Positions 34,734 to 44,174 are shown, numbered from the stretch's first letter. The stretch: 64,000 nt of DNA from Pseudomonadota bacterium (GCA_039193195.1 JBCCWS010000017.1:1-64000), one strand, 5' to 3'. Translations and numbers: made by a program. The notes: generated from the letters alone by a model not told the origin.

Positions 34734-36152
34734 ATGACCGTCAGAACCCGCTTCGCCCCTAGCCCGACCGGCTACCTGCACATCGGCGGCGCCCGCACCG
34801 CCCTTTACTGCTACCTCTATGCCCGCCGTCACAACGGTCAGTTCATCCTGCGAGTGGAGGACACGGACCGGGAGCGCTCCACCCCCGAAGCGGTGCAGGC
34901 AATCCTCGACGGCATGCAGTGGCTAGGGCTGCAGCACGACGAGGGCCCCTTCTTTCAAACCGAGCGCTTCGCTCGTTACCAGGAGGTGATCCAGCAGCTC
35001 TTGGACGAAGGGAAGGCATACTATTGCTACTGCTCGAAGGATCGCATCGATCGGGTGCGCGTGGAGCAGATGGCGCGTAAGGAGAAGCCGCGTTACGACG
35101 GTCACTGCCGCGACAACCCCGACGCAGTCGTGCAGGGCGTCAAACCCGTGGTCCGCTTCAAGACGCCCCTGGACGGCACGATCATCGTCGAGGATCAGGT
35201 GCGCGGCCACGTGGCCTTCGACAACACGGAACTTGATGATCTGGTCATCGCCCGCGCCGACGGCACGCCCACCTACAACTTCACGGTCGTGGTGGACGAT
35301 ATGGACATGGGCATCACGCACGTAGTGCGTGGCGATGATCATCTCAACAACACGCCGCGCCAGATGCACATCTACAACGCTCTCGGCGCGACGCCACCTT
35401 CCTTCGCTCACGTACCGATGATCTTAGGTCCAGACGGTACCAAGCTCTCCAAACGCCACGGAGCGACGAGTGTGATCGAGTACCGGGATCAGGGCTACCT
35501 GCCCGAGGCGATTCTCAACTACCTAGTACGCCTCGGCTGGTCGCATGGGGATCAGGAGGTCTTCTCGCGCGAGGAGATGATCTCCCTGTTCGACATCGCC
35601 GATGTGAATCAATCGGCTTCGGCGATCAACCCGGAGAAACTCAACTGGCTTAACGCCCACTACATCAAGACGCTGCCGATGCCAGGGCTGGTGGACGAGT
35701 TCCGATGGCATCTCCATCGTCAGGGCATCGCCTATGTCGGTGGACCCGACGAGGGGGCCGTCTTCATCGCCCTGCGCGAGCGGGCCAAGACGCTCATGGA
35801 GATGGCGAACACGAGTCGCTTCTTCTACGAACCGATCACTGCCTACGAGGAGAAGGCTGCGCGCAAGAACCTCAAGCCCGAGGCGGCCGATGTGCTACGG
35901 AGGGTGATCGAGGGTCTAGAGGAGCTTGATGTCTGGGAGGCGGAGCCTATCCACGCGGTGGTGGTTGGCGTGTCCGAAGCCCTCGAGCTGAAGCTGGGCA
36001 AAGTGGCGCAGCCGATTCGCGTGGCGGTGACGGGCACCGCGGTTTCCCCGCCGATCGATGTGACCTTATCGGTACTGGGGAAGGAGGCGGTACTGGAGCG
36101 TCTAGCGGCCGCCGTCACCTTCGCCCAAGAGGCAATACCCCCGGGACGTTGA
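34734..36152 (+). CDS. gltX: Glutamyl-tRNA synthetase
   Basis: The product is 472 residues, the usual length. The class I HIGH-type motif is FAPSPTGYLHIGGARTALYC (about residues 7-26) and the KMSKS-type motif is GTKLSKRHGATSV (about 239). It charges tRNA-Glu with glutamate in the cytosol. Two tRNA-Glu genes lie about 170 bases downstream, an arrangement often conserved in gammaproteobacteria. The gene is housekeeping and interrupts the polysaccharide genes on both sides. Confidence 0.97.
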   Translation: MTVRTRFAPSPTGYLHIGGARTALYCYLYARRHNGQFILRVEDTDRERSTPEAVQAILDGMQWLGLQHDEGPFFQTERFARYQEVIQQLLDEGKAYYCYCSKDRIDRVRVEQMARKEKPRYDGHCRDNPDAVVQGVKPVVRFKTPLDGTIIVEDQVRGHVAFDNTELDDLVIARADGTPTYNFTVVVDDMDMGITHVVRGDDHLNNTPRQMHIYNALGATPPSFAHVPMILGPDGTKLSKRHGATSVIEYRDQGYLPEAILNYLVRLGWSHGDQEVFSREEMISLFDIADVNQSASAINPEKLNWLNAHYIKTLPMPGLVDEFRWHLHRQGIAYVGGPDEGAVFIALRERAKTLMEMANTSRFFYEPITAYEEKAARKNLKPEAADVLRRVIEGLEELDVWEAEPIHAVVVGVSEALELKLGKVAQPIRVAVTGTAVSPPIDVTLSVLGKEAVLERLAAAVTFAQEAIPPGR

Positions 36153-36212
36153 GCTGCCCCATCCGGTCGGTTGACCGGTCCGGCGAGCGGGGGTAACCTT
36201 GCCGGCCTTGTC

Positions 36213-36288
36213 GGGGCTATAGCTCAGCTGGGAGAGCGCCTGCATGGCATGCAGGAGGTCGGCGGTTCGATCCCGCCTAGCTCCACCA
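36213..36288 (+). tRNA. tRNA-Ala (anticodon GGC)
   Basis: The acceptor stem is ggggcta/tagctcc, the D arm gctc/gagc, the anticodon arm cctgc-ATGGCAT-gcagg with GGC at 34-36, the T arm ggcgg-TTCGATC-ccgcc, and CCA is encoded. It reads GCC. Confidence 0.95.
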
Positions 36289-36318
36289 ACGCTTCCAGCA
36301 CCCGCTTGGAATACCCAC

Positions 36319-36394
36319 GTCCCCTTCGTCTAGAGGCCTAGGACTCCGCCCTTTCACGGCGGCAACAGGGGTTCGAATCCCCTAGGGGACGCCA
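36319..36394 (+). tRNA. tRNA-Glu (anticodon TTC)
   Basis: The acceptor stem is gtcccct/aggggac, the anticodon arm ccgcc-CTTTCAC-ggcgg with TTC at 34-36, the T arm is present with GTTCGAATC, the discriminator is G and CCA is encoded. It reads GAA and GAG. Confidence 0.95.
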
Positions 36395-36432
36395 TTCCGA
36401 GCGGCCTGCTTGATCCGATTTGAAGTCCTTTT

Positions 36433-36508
36433 GTCCCCTTCGTCTAGAGGCCTAGGACTCCGCCCTCTCACGGCGGCAACAGGGGTTCGAATCCCCTAGG
36501 GGACGCCA
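36433..36508 (+). tRNA. tRNA-Glu (anticodon CTC)
   Basis: It is identical to the tRNA-Glu at 36319 over all 76 bases except the wobble base, giving anticodon CTC, which reads only GAG. CCA is encoded. It looks like a tandem duplicate with one anticodon change. Confidence 0.95.
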
Positions 36509-36512
36509 CTTC

Positions 36513-36543
36513 GTACGGGCGCGGCCGCTCGGCCGGCCCGTAC
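36513..36543. terminator. Hairpin between the tRNA cluster and the YHS gene
   Basis: The stem gtacgggc/gcccgtac (36513-36520 with 36536-36543) encloses a smaller ggcc/ggcc stem. There is no T-run, so it is a possible but imperfect bidirectional terminator between convergent units. Confidence 0.5.
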
Positions 36544-36557
36544 TTCTCACCGATCTG

Positions 36558-37016
36558 TCAGAGCTTTTTGGCCGGCACCTCCGCAATGTCCGGCCAGTGG
36601 CCGTCCGCCTTCTCGATGTTGCCTGGGATGTCTTTGCGCCAAGTGGCGTAGACCTTGAGGTTCTTGTTGACGTAGAGCTGGCCATCCACGATTTCGAAGG
36701 CCTTTCCGTCGACCAGAAACTTCTTGCCGAAGGACGTGCCGAGGGCGCAATAGCCACCGTAGGCAGGCGCGAAGCGATCCGGGTCAGCCCGAAACGCGTC
36801 GCGATTCTTGGCTGTGGCGAAGCGGTAGATCGCCCCGTTGTGGCTGGCCGTGAACTCAGCACTGCCAGGCACGGGTTTGCCTTCGGTGAAGTAAGCCACG
36901 GCGTCGTGGCCAGCGAGGATCACATCGTTGCGATCGGTGCCAGTGTCGACGCCAGCGAAGGCGGCGGGGGTGGCGAGCAAAAGTAGGGCGGCATATGCCA
37001 TCAGCTTGCTGAACAT
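36558..37016 (-). CDS. Secreted YHS-domain protein
   Basis: The product is 152 residues from the ATG at 37016, chosen because ccaaggagacacc is a strong ribosome site and a signal peptide follows (MFSKLMAYAALLLLATPAAF). The domain has AGHDAVAYFTEGKPVPGSAE, YRFATAKNRDAFRADPDRFAPAYGGYC and a long basic end. YHS domains in bacterial periplasmic proteins often have a conserved cysteine and may bind metal. No specific role can be given. It is divergent from pgi. Confidence 0.85.
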   Translation of the reverse strand: MFSKLMAYAALLLLATPAAFAGVDTGTDRNDVILAGHDAVAYFTEGKPVPGSAEFTASHNGAIYRFATAKNRDAFRADPDRFAPAYGGYCALGTSFGKKFLVDGKAFEIVDGQLYVNKNLKVYATWRKDIPGNIEKADGHWPDIAEVPAKKL

Positions 37017-37198
37017 GGTGTCTCCTTGGTCGATCGGGGTAAGGGTGTCCCCTTTGCGCGGTACGCAGTCGCGAGGAAGTGGGTCCTGTGCGCGAAAACG
37101 TTGCGGGCAAGCCGTCGCACGGCACGGCAAGCGTCGCGGCAACGTGGCAAACTACGCGCCTTCTTGGATGCGCCATACCTTGCGGAGGAGTTCCGACG

Positions 37199-38797
37199 AT
37201 GAGCGAGCGCAGCGTGGACTGGCCGCCCTATTTTTCAGGACTCTACATCCACCGCGAGCTCGAACTGGCCATCGACCTGAGCTTGGCGCAGATTTCCCCG
37301 GCTTTGGAAGCGGAGCTGACCCCGCGCTTTGCGGCAGCCTTCGCCCAAATGCATGCGTTGGAGTCCGGCGCCATCGCCAATCCCGACGAGCGTCGGATGG
37401 TCGGCCACTTTTGGCTTCGCGCCCCAGAGCTCGCGCCCAACGGCGAGCTTGCCGAGAGCATTCGCAACACGCGCGAGGCTGTCACCACTTTCGCTCGCGG
37501 TGTACTGGATCAGACGATCCGACCCGAGCGCCATGAGCGCTTTACGGATCTGCTGTGCATCGGCATCGGCGGGTCGGCCCTCGGGCCTCAGCTGCTGGTG
37601 GAAGCGCTGGCTGCAGCTACGGAGATGGGAGGGCTGCGCACTCATTTCATCGATAATACCGACCCAGAGGGTATCGACCGGGTAGTGGCGCCTTTGCTGC
37701 CTCGCCTCGGCACCACGCTCGTGGTCGTCACCAGCAAGTCCGGGGGCACGCCGGAGACGCGCAACGGCATGCTCGAGGTCGCGCACGTCTTCGAGTCCCA
37801 CGATCTGGAGATGGGGCCACAGGCGATCGCGATCACCGGCCGCGGCAGCAAGCTCGATGCGACCGCACGCGAGGAGAACTGGCTGGCGCGCTTCTACATG
37901 GAAGACTGGGTCGGTGGGCGAACGAGTTTGTTCAGTGCCGTGGGTTTGGTGCCCGCGGCGCTAGCGGGGATCGACACGGGGGCGATGGCGCGGGGCGCAG
38001 CCGTCATGGACGAGGCCACTCGCGTCGCGAACCTGGCTGAGAATCCGGCGGCCCGCTTGGCTCTGGGCTGGTATGCAGCGGGCGAGGGCGTAGGGCAGCG
38101 CGACATGGTCATGCTTCCCTACAAGGACTCGCTGCTTCTCTTCTCCCGCTACCTGCAGCAGCTGGTGATGGAGTCCCTGGGCAAGGGTACCGACCTTGAC
38201 GGTAAGGCCGTGAAGCAGGGCATCGCCGTGTACGGGAACAAGGGGTCGACGGATCAGCATGCCTACGTGCAGCAGTTGCGGGAGGGGCTCGACAATTTCT
38301 TCGTGACCTTCGTTGAAGTGCTCCGAGGCCGCGACGGTGGGTCGGTCACCGTTGAGCACGATACGAGCAGCGCCGACTACCTGTCGGGCTTTCTGCATGG
38401 CACGCGCCAAGCGCTGGCAGAGAATGGGCGGCGCTCGATTACGATCACCGTCCCCGTGGTGGACGCCCGTCGCCTCGGCGCCCTGATCGCCCTCTACGAA
38501 CGCACTGTGGGGTTGTACGCCCACCTGGTGAACATCAACGCTTACCACCAGCCGGGCGTGGAGGCCGGCAAACGAGCGGCGGGCGAGCGACTGCAGCTCC
38601 AGCATGCGGTGCTGGCCGCCCTGAGGGACGCGGATGGCCACGCCCTCGGCCTGGATGCGCTCGCCGCGAGCGCGGGTAGCGACGATCTGATCGCAGTGTT
38701 TCAGACGGTACGCCACCTCGATGCAAATCGGCCCGAGGTGCGTCTCTCCGGGGATCCGCGCAAGCCAGAGGGCCTGCGGGTGCAGTTGACCGCGTAG
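37199..38797 (+). CDS. pgi: Glucose-6-phosphate isomerase
   Basis: The product is 532 residues from the ATG at 37199; tgcggaggag 8 bases upstream settles the start against a longer frame. Family motifs are clear: LCIGIGGSALGPQLL, VVTSKSGGTPETRNGM, the phosphate-binding SKSGGT loop, and VYGNKGSTDQHAYVQQL with the catalytic-site histidine. It interconverts glucose-6-phosphate and fructose-6-phosphate, at the branch to sugar-nucleotide synthesis. It is followed by glgX after 20 bases, likely one operon. Confidence 0.95.
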   Translation: MSERSVDWPPYFSGLYIHRELELAIDLSLAQISPALEAELTPRFAAAFAQMHALESGAIANPDERRMVGHFWLRAPELAPNGELAESIRNTREAVTTFARGVLDQTIRPERHERFTDLLCIGIGGSALGPQLLVEALAAATEMGGLRTHFIDNTDPEGIDRVVAPLLPRLGTTLVVVTSKSGGTPETRNGMLEVAHVFESHDLEMGPQAIAITGRGSKLDATAREENWLARFYMEDWVGGRTSLFSAVGLVPAALAGIDTGAMARGAAVMDEATRVANLAENPAARLALGWYAAGEGVGQRDMVMLPYKDSLLLFSRYLQQLVMESLGKGTDLDGKAVKQGIAVYGNKGSTDQHAYVQQLREGLDNFFVTFVEVLRGRDGGSVTVEHDTSSADYLSGFLHGTRQALAENGRRSITITVPVVDARRLGALIALYERTVGLYAHLVNINAYHQPGVEAGKRAAGERLQLQHAVLAALRDADGHALGLDALAASAGSDDLIAVFQTVRHLDANRPEVRLSGDPRKPEGLRVQLTA

Positions 38798-38817
38798 CGC
38801 ACACGTCAGCGATTCAG

Positions 38818-40953
38818 ATGCCCCCAGCAGCTTTGCCGTCGGCGGTCAGCGCCGGCGTCACCGAACCCCTTGGTGCGACCACTGATGCCCGCGGTGTCAA
38901 CTTCGCCCTGCGCGCGCCCGATGCGACCCACGCAGAACTACTGCTGTATCGACACTCGCAGGACGTGCGCCCCTACCAGGCGGTTGAGTTGGATCGCAGC
39001 GTGCACTTCGATCATGGCATCTGGCACGTCCATGTGGCGGGGGTGGCGCACGGTACGCTTTACACATGGCGCTTGGATGGCCCGGACGATACGGCTGCAT
39101 CGGGTCATCGCTTCGATCCTCTACGTGAGCTGGTGGACCCCTACGCCAGGGCCGTAGATACGTCCCATTGGCGTCGCGAAGACCACCTTGGGCAAGGACC
39201 AGCGGTTCGGCACCGCTCCATTCGCGCCATCGTCCTCGATCTGGCTCGGGAGCCGGCCGTAGACGATGCGCCCCTGCACATCCCCCTCGAGCTTGCGGTC
39301 ATCTACGAGATGCATGTGGGGGGCTTCACCCGTGGCGCGGGGGCAGAGGTCACCTCGCCGGGCACGTTCCTCGGCGTGATCGAGCGGATTCCGTACCTGC
39401 AGTCCCTAGGGGTTACCCACGTCGAGCTACTGCCGATATTCGCCTTTGACGAGCAAGAGGTGCCTCCTGGCACGCGCGACGCCGGGCTTCGGAACTACTG
39501 GGGGTACAGCACTTACAGCTTCTTCGCCCCACACCCGGGCTACGCTACCTCGCCCGACACGGCGCGGCATGAGTTTCGACAGATGGTGAAGGCGCTTCAC
39601 GAGGTGGGCATCGGCGTCATCTTGGACGTGGTTTTCAATCACACGGCCGAGGGCGGGGCCGGCGGGGCCGTCATCAACTTCAAAGGGGCGGGCAACGCGT
39701 TCTACTACATGCTCTCGCCCGAAGATCGGCGCCAATATCAGGACTACACGGGCTGCGGCAACACGATCAACGCAAACCATCCATGGGTGCTGCGCATGAT
39801 CCTCGATTGCCTGCGCTACTGGGTGAGGGAGATGCATGTGGACGGCTTTCGCTTCGACATTGCCAGCGCCCTCACGCGCCTGGCGGACGGTAGCGTGCAC
39901 CACGATGCGCCCGCCGCGTGGGCGATCGAGCTGGAGCCCGTACTGGCCAAGACGCATCTGATCGCCGAATGCTGGGATGCGGCTGGACTCTACCAGGTGG
40001 GAAGCTTCCCGGGCCTTCGTTGGGCAGAGTGGAATGGTCGCTATCGGGACTGCGTGCGCCGCTTCGTCCACGGTCAGCCCGGCGCTCATGCTGAGCTGGC
40101 GGCGCGCATCGCCGGTAGTGCCGACATGTACCAAGGCAGCGGCCGTACGCCGCGCAATAGCGTCAACTTCGTGACCTGCCACGACGGTTTCACCCTGGCG
40201 GACCTCGTCAGCTACGAGCGTAAGCACAACGAAGCGAACGGCGAGGGTAATCGTGACGGCGGCGACCACAACTTCAGTCGCAACCACGGTGTGGAGGGGG
40301 ACACGGACCGCCCCGAAGTGCTCACCTTACGTGCCCGGCAGGTGCGCAACCACCTCACGCTGCTGCTGTTGAGCCAAGGCGCGCCGATGATCAACGCGGG
40401 CGACGAGGTGTTGCGCTCACAGCAGGGCAACAACAACCCCTGGTGTCAGGACAATCCCACCGGGTGGTTCGATTGGGAGTCCGTTGTGCGCCACGCGCAC
40501 ATGCTGCACTTTGTGCGCGAATTGATCGCCTTGCGCCGACGCCATCAGAGCCTGCAGCGGCGAGGATTCCTCACCGGCAAGGCCGCTCGCGGTGCGCTCC
40601 TACCGGATATCCAGTGGCATGGGCGACGCCTGCACCGACCCAATTGGGAGGATGGGGAAGCCCGGGAGCTGGCCTTCACGCTGGCAGGGGTCGAACGTCG
40701 GGAGCCTCACCTGCACGTGATGGTAAACATGGCGGATCGCCTGGCCCGGTTCATGGTGCCGCGCTATCCCGGGATCGACTGGCGCCTCGCGTTGGACACC
40801 GCGGGCCAAGCGGGGCAGGACATCCGCGGTCCGACGCAACAGCAGTCCATCGCCGGCGAGGCCTGGTGGCCCGTGCAGGCGCACGCGATCGTGGTGCTAG
40901 AGGGGTGGGATGCAACGCTCGCGGAAGGTTCCGGCGACGAGGAGGGCGCGTGA
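38818..40953 (+). CDS. glgX: Glycogen debranching enzyme (isoamylase type)
   Basis: The product is 711 residues. An N-terminal carbohydrate-binding domain (GATTDARGVNFALRAPDATH) precedes a GH13 barrel. The GH13 regions are visible: VILDVVFNHTAEGG, MHVDGFRFDIASAL with the nucleophile aspartate, LIAECWDAAGLYQVG with the acid/base glutamate, and NFVTCHDGFTLADLVSYE with the transition-state aspartate. It removes alpha-1,6 branches from glycogen-derived dextrins. No glycogen phosphorylase or synthase gene lies in the window. It shares an operon with pgi. Confidence 0.95.
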   Translation: MPPAALPSAVSAGVTEPLGATTDARGVNFALRAPDATHAELLLYRHSQDVRPYQAVELDRSVHFDHGIWHVHVAGVAHGTLYTWRLDGPDDTAASGHRFDPLRELVDPYARAVDTSHWRREDHLGQGPAVRHRSIRAIVLDLAREPAVDDAPLHIPLELAVIYEMHVGGFTRGAGAEVTSPGTFLGVIERIPYLQSLGVTHVELLPIFAFDEQEVPPGTRDAGLRNYWGYSTYSFFAPHPGYATSPDTARHEFRQMVKALHEVGIGVILDVVFNHTAEGGAGGAVINFKGAGNAFYYMLSPEDRRQYQDYTGCGNTINANHPWVLRMILDCLRYWVREMHVDGFRFDIASALTRLADGSVHHDAPAAWAIELEPVLAKTHLIAECWDAAGLYQVGSFPGLRWAEWNGRYRDCVRRFVHGQPGAHAELAARIAGSADMYQGSGRTPRNSVNFVTCHDGFTLADLVSYERKHNEANGEGNRDGGDHNFSRNHGVEGDTDRPEVLTLRARQVRNHLTLLLLSQGAPMINAGDEVLRSQQGNNNPWCQDNPTGWFDWESVVRHAHMLHFVRELIALRRRHQSLQRRGFLTGKAARGALLPDIQWHGRRLHRPNWEDGEARELAFTLAGVERREPHLHVMVNMADRLARFMVPRYPGIDWRLALDTAGQAGQDIRGPTQQQSIAGEAWWPVQAHAIVVLEGWDATLAEGSGDEEGA

Positions 40954-41206
40954 AAACGCGAGCGGGCGCGAACCTAGCGACCACCCACCGCGCTAGGAGC
41001 AGTAGCGAGGCAGGTGTCCGTTGGGCCTGTCGCAGTGGTTCGAGCCCGCACGCCGAAACCGTGAACTCTGGTGAAGCAAGTCTCGTGCCCGTTGTGGGGA
41101 TACCCTATGAAACGTGCGTTTTGCTCGCCAGAAGCCGGGCCGTTGCAGTGTCATCTGTAAAGTCTCCCGACGGCGTTTCGTCGGCTGAGCCACGGCGCTG
41201 CCGCTG

Positions 41207-42436
41207 ATGCGCTGGTACTTGGCAGGTGTTGCCAGCTGGTTCATCCCCCAGGGCATGCTGTCCGTTTTGGTGCCTTGGATCGTGGGGCATCAGCTGCACC
41301 TCGATGGGGCACGCTACTTCGGCTACGCGTATCTGGTTTTCACCCTACCGACGGTGCTCTGCGTGCTGCTCGGCGGCTGGGTCGCCGATCGCTACGATGA
41401 ACGGCGAGTGCTCCTCATGAGCCAGGGGCTGCTCGGCGCGCTCGCGGCGGCGCTTGGACTCATCACCTTCGCCGGCCATCTCACCTACGGACTGCTCCTC
41501 GCCTACCTGTGCTGCGTGGGTACCGCCTCCGCCTTCGTCCGTCCGGCGCGTGACTCGCTGGTGGGGCCGGTCTCGGGAGGCCAGATCCAACGCTTTGTGA
41601 CCGCCTCTACGGCGGTGCAGTTTGGTGTCCAGGTGATTGGCTTCACGCTAGCCGGCTGGGTGGAGCGAACGGGGGCAGGGCTCATGTTCAAGTTCATGGC
41701 ACTCATGCTACTTATGGGCGCGTTAGCTGCTCTGCGCTTGCCTGCACCCGGCGAGCCTCGCCACGTGCAGGCGCAGCAACGGCGTGCGGCGATACGAGGC
41801 CTCCTTCACGAGCCCCTCTCAGTGCTGCGGGTGGCGCCTGGCTTGACCCCAGTGATGCTGGTCAACCTGGTGACAGGCATCTGCTACAACGGTGCCTACT
41901 TCGTTATCGTCCCCAAGCTCGTGCTCGAGCTCGAGGGGAGCGGTGCCCGAGAACTCGCCTTCGCCAATACGGCCTTCATGCTGGGAACCCTCGCCATGAC
42001 CATCGAGCTCCTTCGCCGACGGGGCCTGGCGAGGCGCCACGTAACCAACCTATTTCTAGCGATAGGAGCGAACGGCATTGCACTCACGCTGATCTGCCTG
42101 TCATCGTCGATCTCGGGCGTCGTGCTGGGCATGGGCCTGTGGGGCATGGGCACGGGAGTGGCGATCGCCCTCGGGCGCACGATCGTCCAGGAGCGTTCGC
42201 CGACGGCGCTTCGCGCGCGCCTATTGGCGATGTACATGCTGACGTTTATGGCGGGTACGCCCATCGGGAGCGTGACCTTGGGATTGCTGGCGGAGCGGAT
42301 CGGTGTGGTGGGAGCGGGTGTGGTGGCGGCAGCGTTCACGATGGCGGCCATCGTGCTTCTCGCTGTGGTCACGGATCTGCGTCGAGCCGATGCCTTTACG
42401 CCGAACGAGGCGGGGGTGAGTACTGGTGGTGGATAG
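41207..42436 (+). CDS. Major facilitator superfamily transporter
   Basis: The product is 409 residues with about 12 membrane helices. The loop between helices 2 and 3 is LGGWVADRYDERRVLLMSQ, the MFS A-motif, and a second copy-like element (TNLFLAIGANGIAL) is in the C-half. The MFS drug/solute group is likely, but the substrate is unknown. The stop overlaps the start of the tyrosine phosphatase gene by 11 bases. A 253-base gap separates it from glgX; frames in that gap are shadows. Confidence 0.82.
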   Translation: MRWYLAGVASWFIPQGMLSVLVPWIVGHQLHLDGARYFGYAYLVFTLPTVLCVLLGGWVADRYDERRVLLMSQGLLGALAAALGLITFAGHLTYGLLLAYLCCVGTASAFVRPARDSLVGPVSGGQIQRFVTASTAVQFGVQVIGFTLAGWVERTGAGLMFKFMALMLLMGALAALRLPAPGEPRHVQAQQRRAAIRGLLHEPLSVLRVAPGLTPVMLVNLVTGICYNGAYFVIVPKLVLELEGSGARELAFANTAFMLGTLAMTIELLRRRGLARRHVTNLFLAIGANGIALTLICLSSSISGVVLGMGLWGMGTGVAIALGRTIVQERSPTALRARLLAMYMLTFMAGTPIGSVTLGLLAERIGVVGAGVVAAAFTMAAIVLLAVVTDLRRADAFTPNEAGVSTGGG

Positions 42437-42938
42437 GCGAGAGGAAGCGGCCGTAGGGGCACGCCCGCTGCCGAGTCAAGTGGTCACCGTGTGCGTGGGC
42501 AATGTCTGCCGCTCGCCCATTGCGCATGCGCTTCTGGCGGTTGCGTTGCGCGAACGCGGTACGGGTGTGCAGGTAACGTCCGCTGGCGTGCGCGCGTGTG
42601 TGGGTTTGCCGGCGGATCCCCTGTCGATCCAGCTAATGGCTGAGCGCGGTATTGACATCAGCGGGCACCGCGGTCGCCAGCTGTTGCCGAAGCAGGTGGA
42701 TGGCGACACGCTGCTGATGGTGATGTCCGACGATCAGGCGAGGTGGATCCGACGCCAGCGCGGGCGTCTGTCGTCCCAGGTGGCGGCGCTCGGCAGGTTT
42801 ACGGTCGGCGATATCGACGATCCGGTCGGCGGTACGCGAGCCCAGTTCGAACGCGCGTTGGGGGAGATTGAGGACGGGATCCAGGCATGGTTAGAGCAGG
42901 GTTGGGCACTGCCACATCCTCGGGTGACCCGCTCGTGA
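42426..42938 (+). CDS. Low-molecular-weight protein-tyrosine phosphatase
   Basis: The product is 170 residues from a GTG at 42426. The catalytic P-loop is VTVCVGNVCRSPIAHALL, with Cys23 and Arg29 in the C-x5-R spacing, and the acid aspartate lies in IDDPVGGTRAQFERAL. Such phosphatases (Wzb/Etp type) remove phosphate from the tyrosine-rich tail of BY-kinases in polysaccharide export. Its likely partner is the BY-kinase at 54523. It overlaps the MFS gene and the following secreted protein. Confidence 0.9.
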   Translation: MVDRREEAAVGARPLPSQVVTVCVGNVCRSPIAHALLAVALRERGTGVQVTSAGVRACVGLPADPLSIQLMAERGIDISGHRGRQLLPKQVDGDTLLMVMSDDQARWIRRQRGRLSSQVAALGRFTVGDIDDPVGGTRAQFERALGEIEDGIQAWLEQGWALPHPRVTRS

Positions 42939-43915
42939 GGGAGAGGCGCAAGGTCGGTACGCTGACGAGGATTGCGTGTTGCACGCTGTGCTGTGCAGTC
43001 ACGGGGCCCTGGGGCCTTTTGGCAGCCGCGCCGCGACCTACGCCCCTTCCTGGCCAAATCGGTGTGGTGGTGGATGGGCGCTTGCGCGAGATCAGTGGGA
43101 TCGCCGTGTCGCCGAGCGATCCGAACCGCTTGTGGCTGCTCAATGACAGCGGCAACGGCGCCTACTTGCACGCGATCGACCGCGATGGCGAACGCCTCGC
43201 CAGTGTGCCCGTGCTCGGCGCGCGCAATCGCGATTGGGAAGACCTGGCAGCCGGGGTGATCGACGGTCGCAGCACACTCGTCATCGGTGACGTCGGCGAC
43301 AATGATGCACACCGCCCCTACGTATCGCTCTACCTAGTAGCCGAGCCGAACTTGGCGCAGGGACGGGCCGCTGCCGCCGTTCGCGTGGATCGGGTCATCC
43401 ATTTACGCTATCCGGGGGGGCCGCGGGATGCGGAGGGTATCGCGTTGGATCTTGAGGCGGGGCAGGTGTTGGTGCTGAGCAAGCGTACGGTGCCGCCCGT
43501 GCTCTACGCCGTGCCTCTGGCGAGCGATACGCCGACACCGGCCGACGCAGTGACCGCGCGCCAGGTGGCCGAGGTGGCCACGATTCCGCCGCCGTCGCTT
43601 TCAGCCATGGTGACCGATCCCCGATACGGGATTTACGCGTCGCAGCCGACGGCTCTCGACTACGTGCCGAACGTTGGCCTGTTGGTCATGACCTACGCAC
43701 GCCCGTACCTATTCGATAGCCAGGTCCCGAGTTCACCCGAGCAGCTCCTATCGACGCCGCCACGGCCGATCGTGAGCGCCCGCCTCAAGCAGGCTGAGGC
43801 CGCAGTGATCGACGGCGAACACCTGCTGCTCACTAGTGAGCGTCTGCCGGCACCCTTGCTGCGGGTGCCCCACGCCGCGCGCACACGATCGCCAGAGACG
43901 CGCGATCGCGACTGA
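42935..43915 (+). CDS. Secreted beta-propeller-like protein of unknown function
   Basis: The product is about 326 residues if translation starts at the GTG at 42935, which overlaps the phosphatase stop as GTGA; an ATG at 42887 is the alternative. A signal peptide (LTRIACCTLCCAVTGPWG, cleavage near LLAAAP) precedes repeats of the propeller kind: EISGIAVSPSDPNRLWLLND, YLHAIDRDGERLASV, DWEDLAAGVIDGRSTLVIGDV, DAEGIALDLEAGQVLVLSK, ERLPAPLLRVPH. The acidic loop GDVGDND and DAEGIAL resemble the SdiA-regulated/esterase-like propeller groups. Coupling to the phosphatase suggests a common surface-polymer role. Function unknown. Confidence 0.72.
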   Translation: MRERRKVGTLTRIACCTLCCAVTGPWGLLAAAPRPTPLPGQIGVVVDGRLREISGIAVSPSDPNRLWLLNDSGNGAYLHAIDRDGERLASVPVLGARNRDWEDLAAGVIDGRSTLVIGDVGDNDAHRPYVSLYLVAEPNLAQGRAAAAVRVDRVIHLRYPGGPRDAEGIALDLEAGQVLVLSKRTVPPVLYAVPLASDTPTPADAVTARQVAEVATIPPPSLSAMVTDPRYGIYASQPTALDYVPNVGLLVMTYARPYLFDSQVPSSPEQLLSTPPRPIVSARLKQAEAAVIDGEHLLLTSERLPAPLLRVPHAARTRSPETRDRD

Positions 43916-44158
43916 TTGACGAAGATACGAAGATACGGATGCTGTCAATCGCCGGTCCGAGCAATCGGCGCTGCACTCGCCGGCAGTTCGAGCGGTGGGA
44001 ACGGGCACTTGGGAGGCCGCTTGAAGGGGGACTCTCGGGGACTTGACCCAGTTCGGCGACAATCCCGACTAATTCTCTATCCTTTAAAGACTTATAGGCG
44101 CGGCTCGGTTACAATAATCTCGATTTAACGCCTGTTTGCAGGTTAGCGACCAGACATT

Positions 44159-44174
44159 TGTGACGGAAGTCACA
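44159..44174. promoter_or_regulatory. CRP/Clp-like site TGTGA-N6-TCACA
   Basis: A perfect match to the CRP-family consensus core (TGTGA, six bases, TCACA), centred 248 bases before the sugar transferase start. It is the only perfect site of this kind I find in the window. CRP-family proteins, including c-di-GMP-responsive Clp, control exopolysaccharide in some gammaproteobacteria. Confidence 0.6.

Noticed and set aside
40973-40997. Hairpin cctagcg/cgctagg after glgX as a terminator
   Set aside because: The loop is 11 bases and no T-run follows, so evidence is too weak to list it.
40443-41207. Plus-strand frame overlapping the end of glgX and the gap before the MFS gene
   Set aside because: It is out of frame with glgX, has low-complexity arginine/alanine content, and ends at the start of the MFS gene. 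No domain is visible.
43748-44062. Minus-strand frame over the propeller gene end and leader
   Set aside because: It is composition-driven and overlaps a better supported gene; no ribosome site or family.
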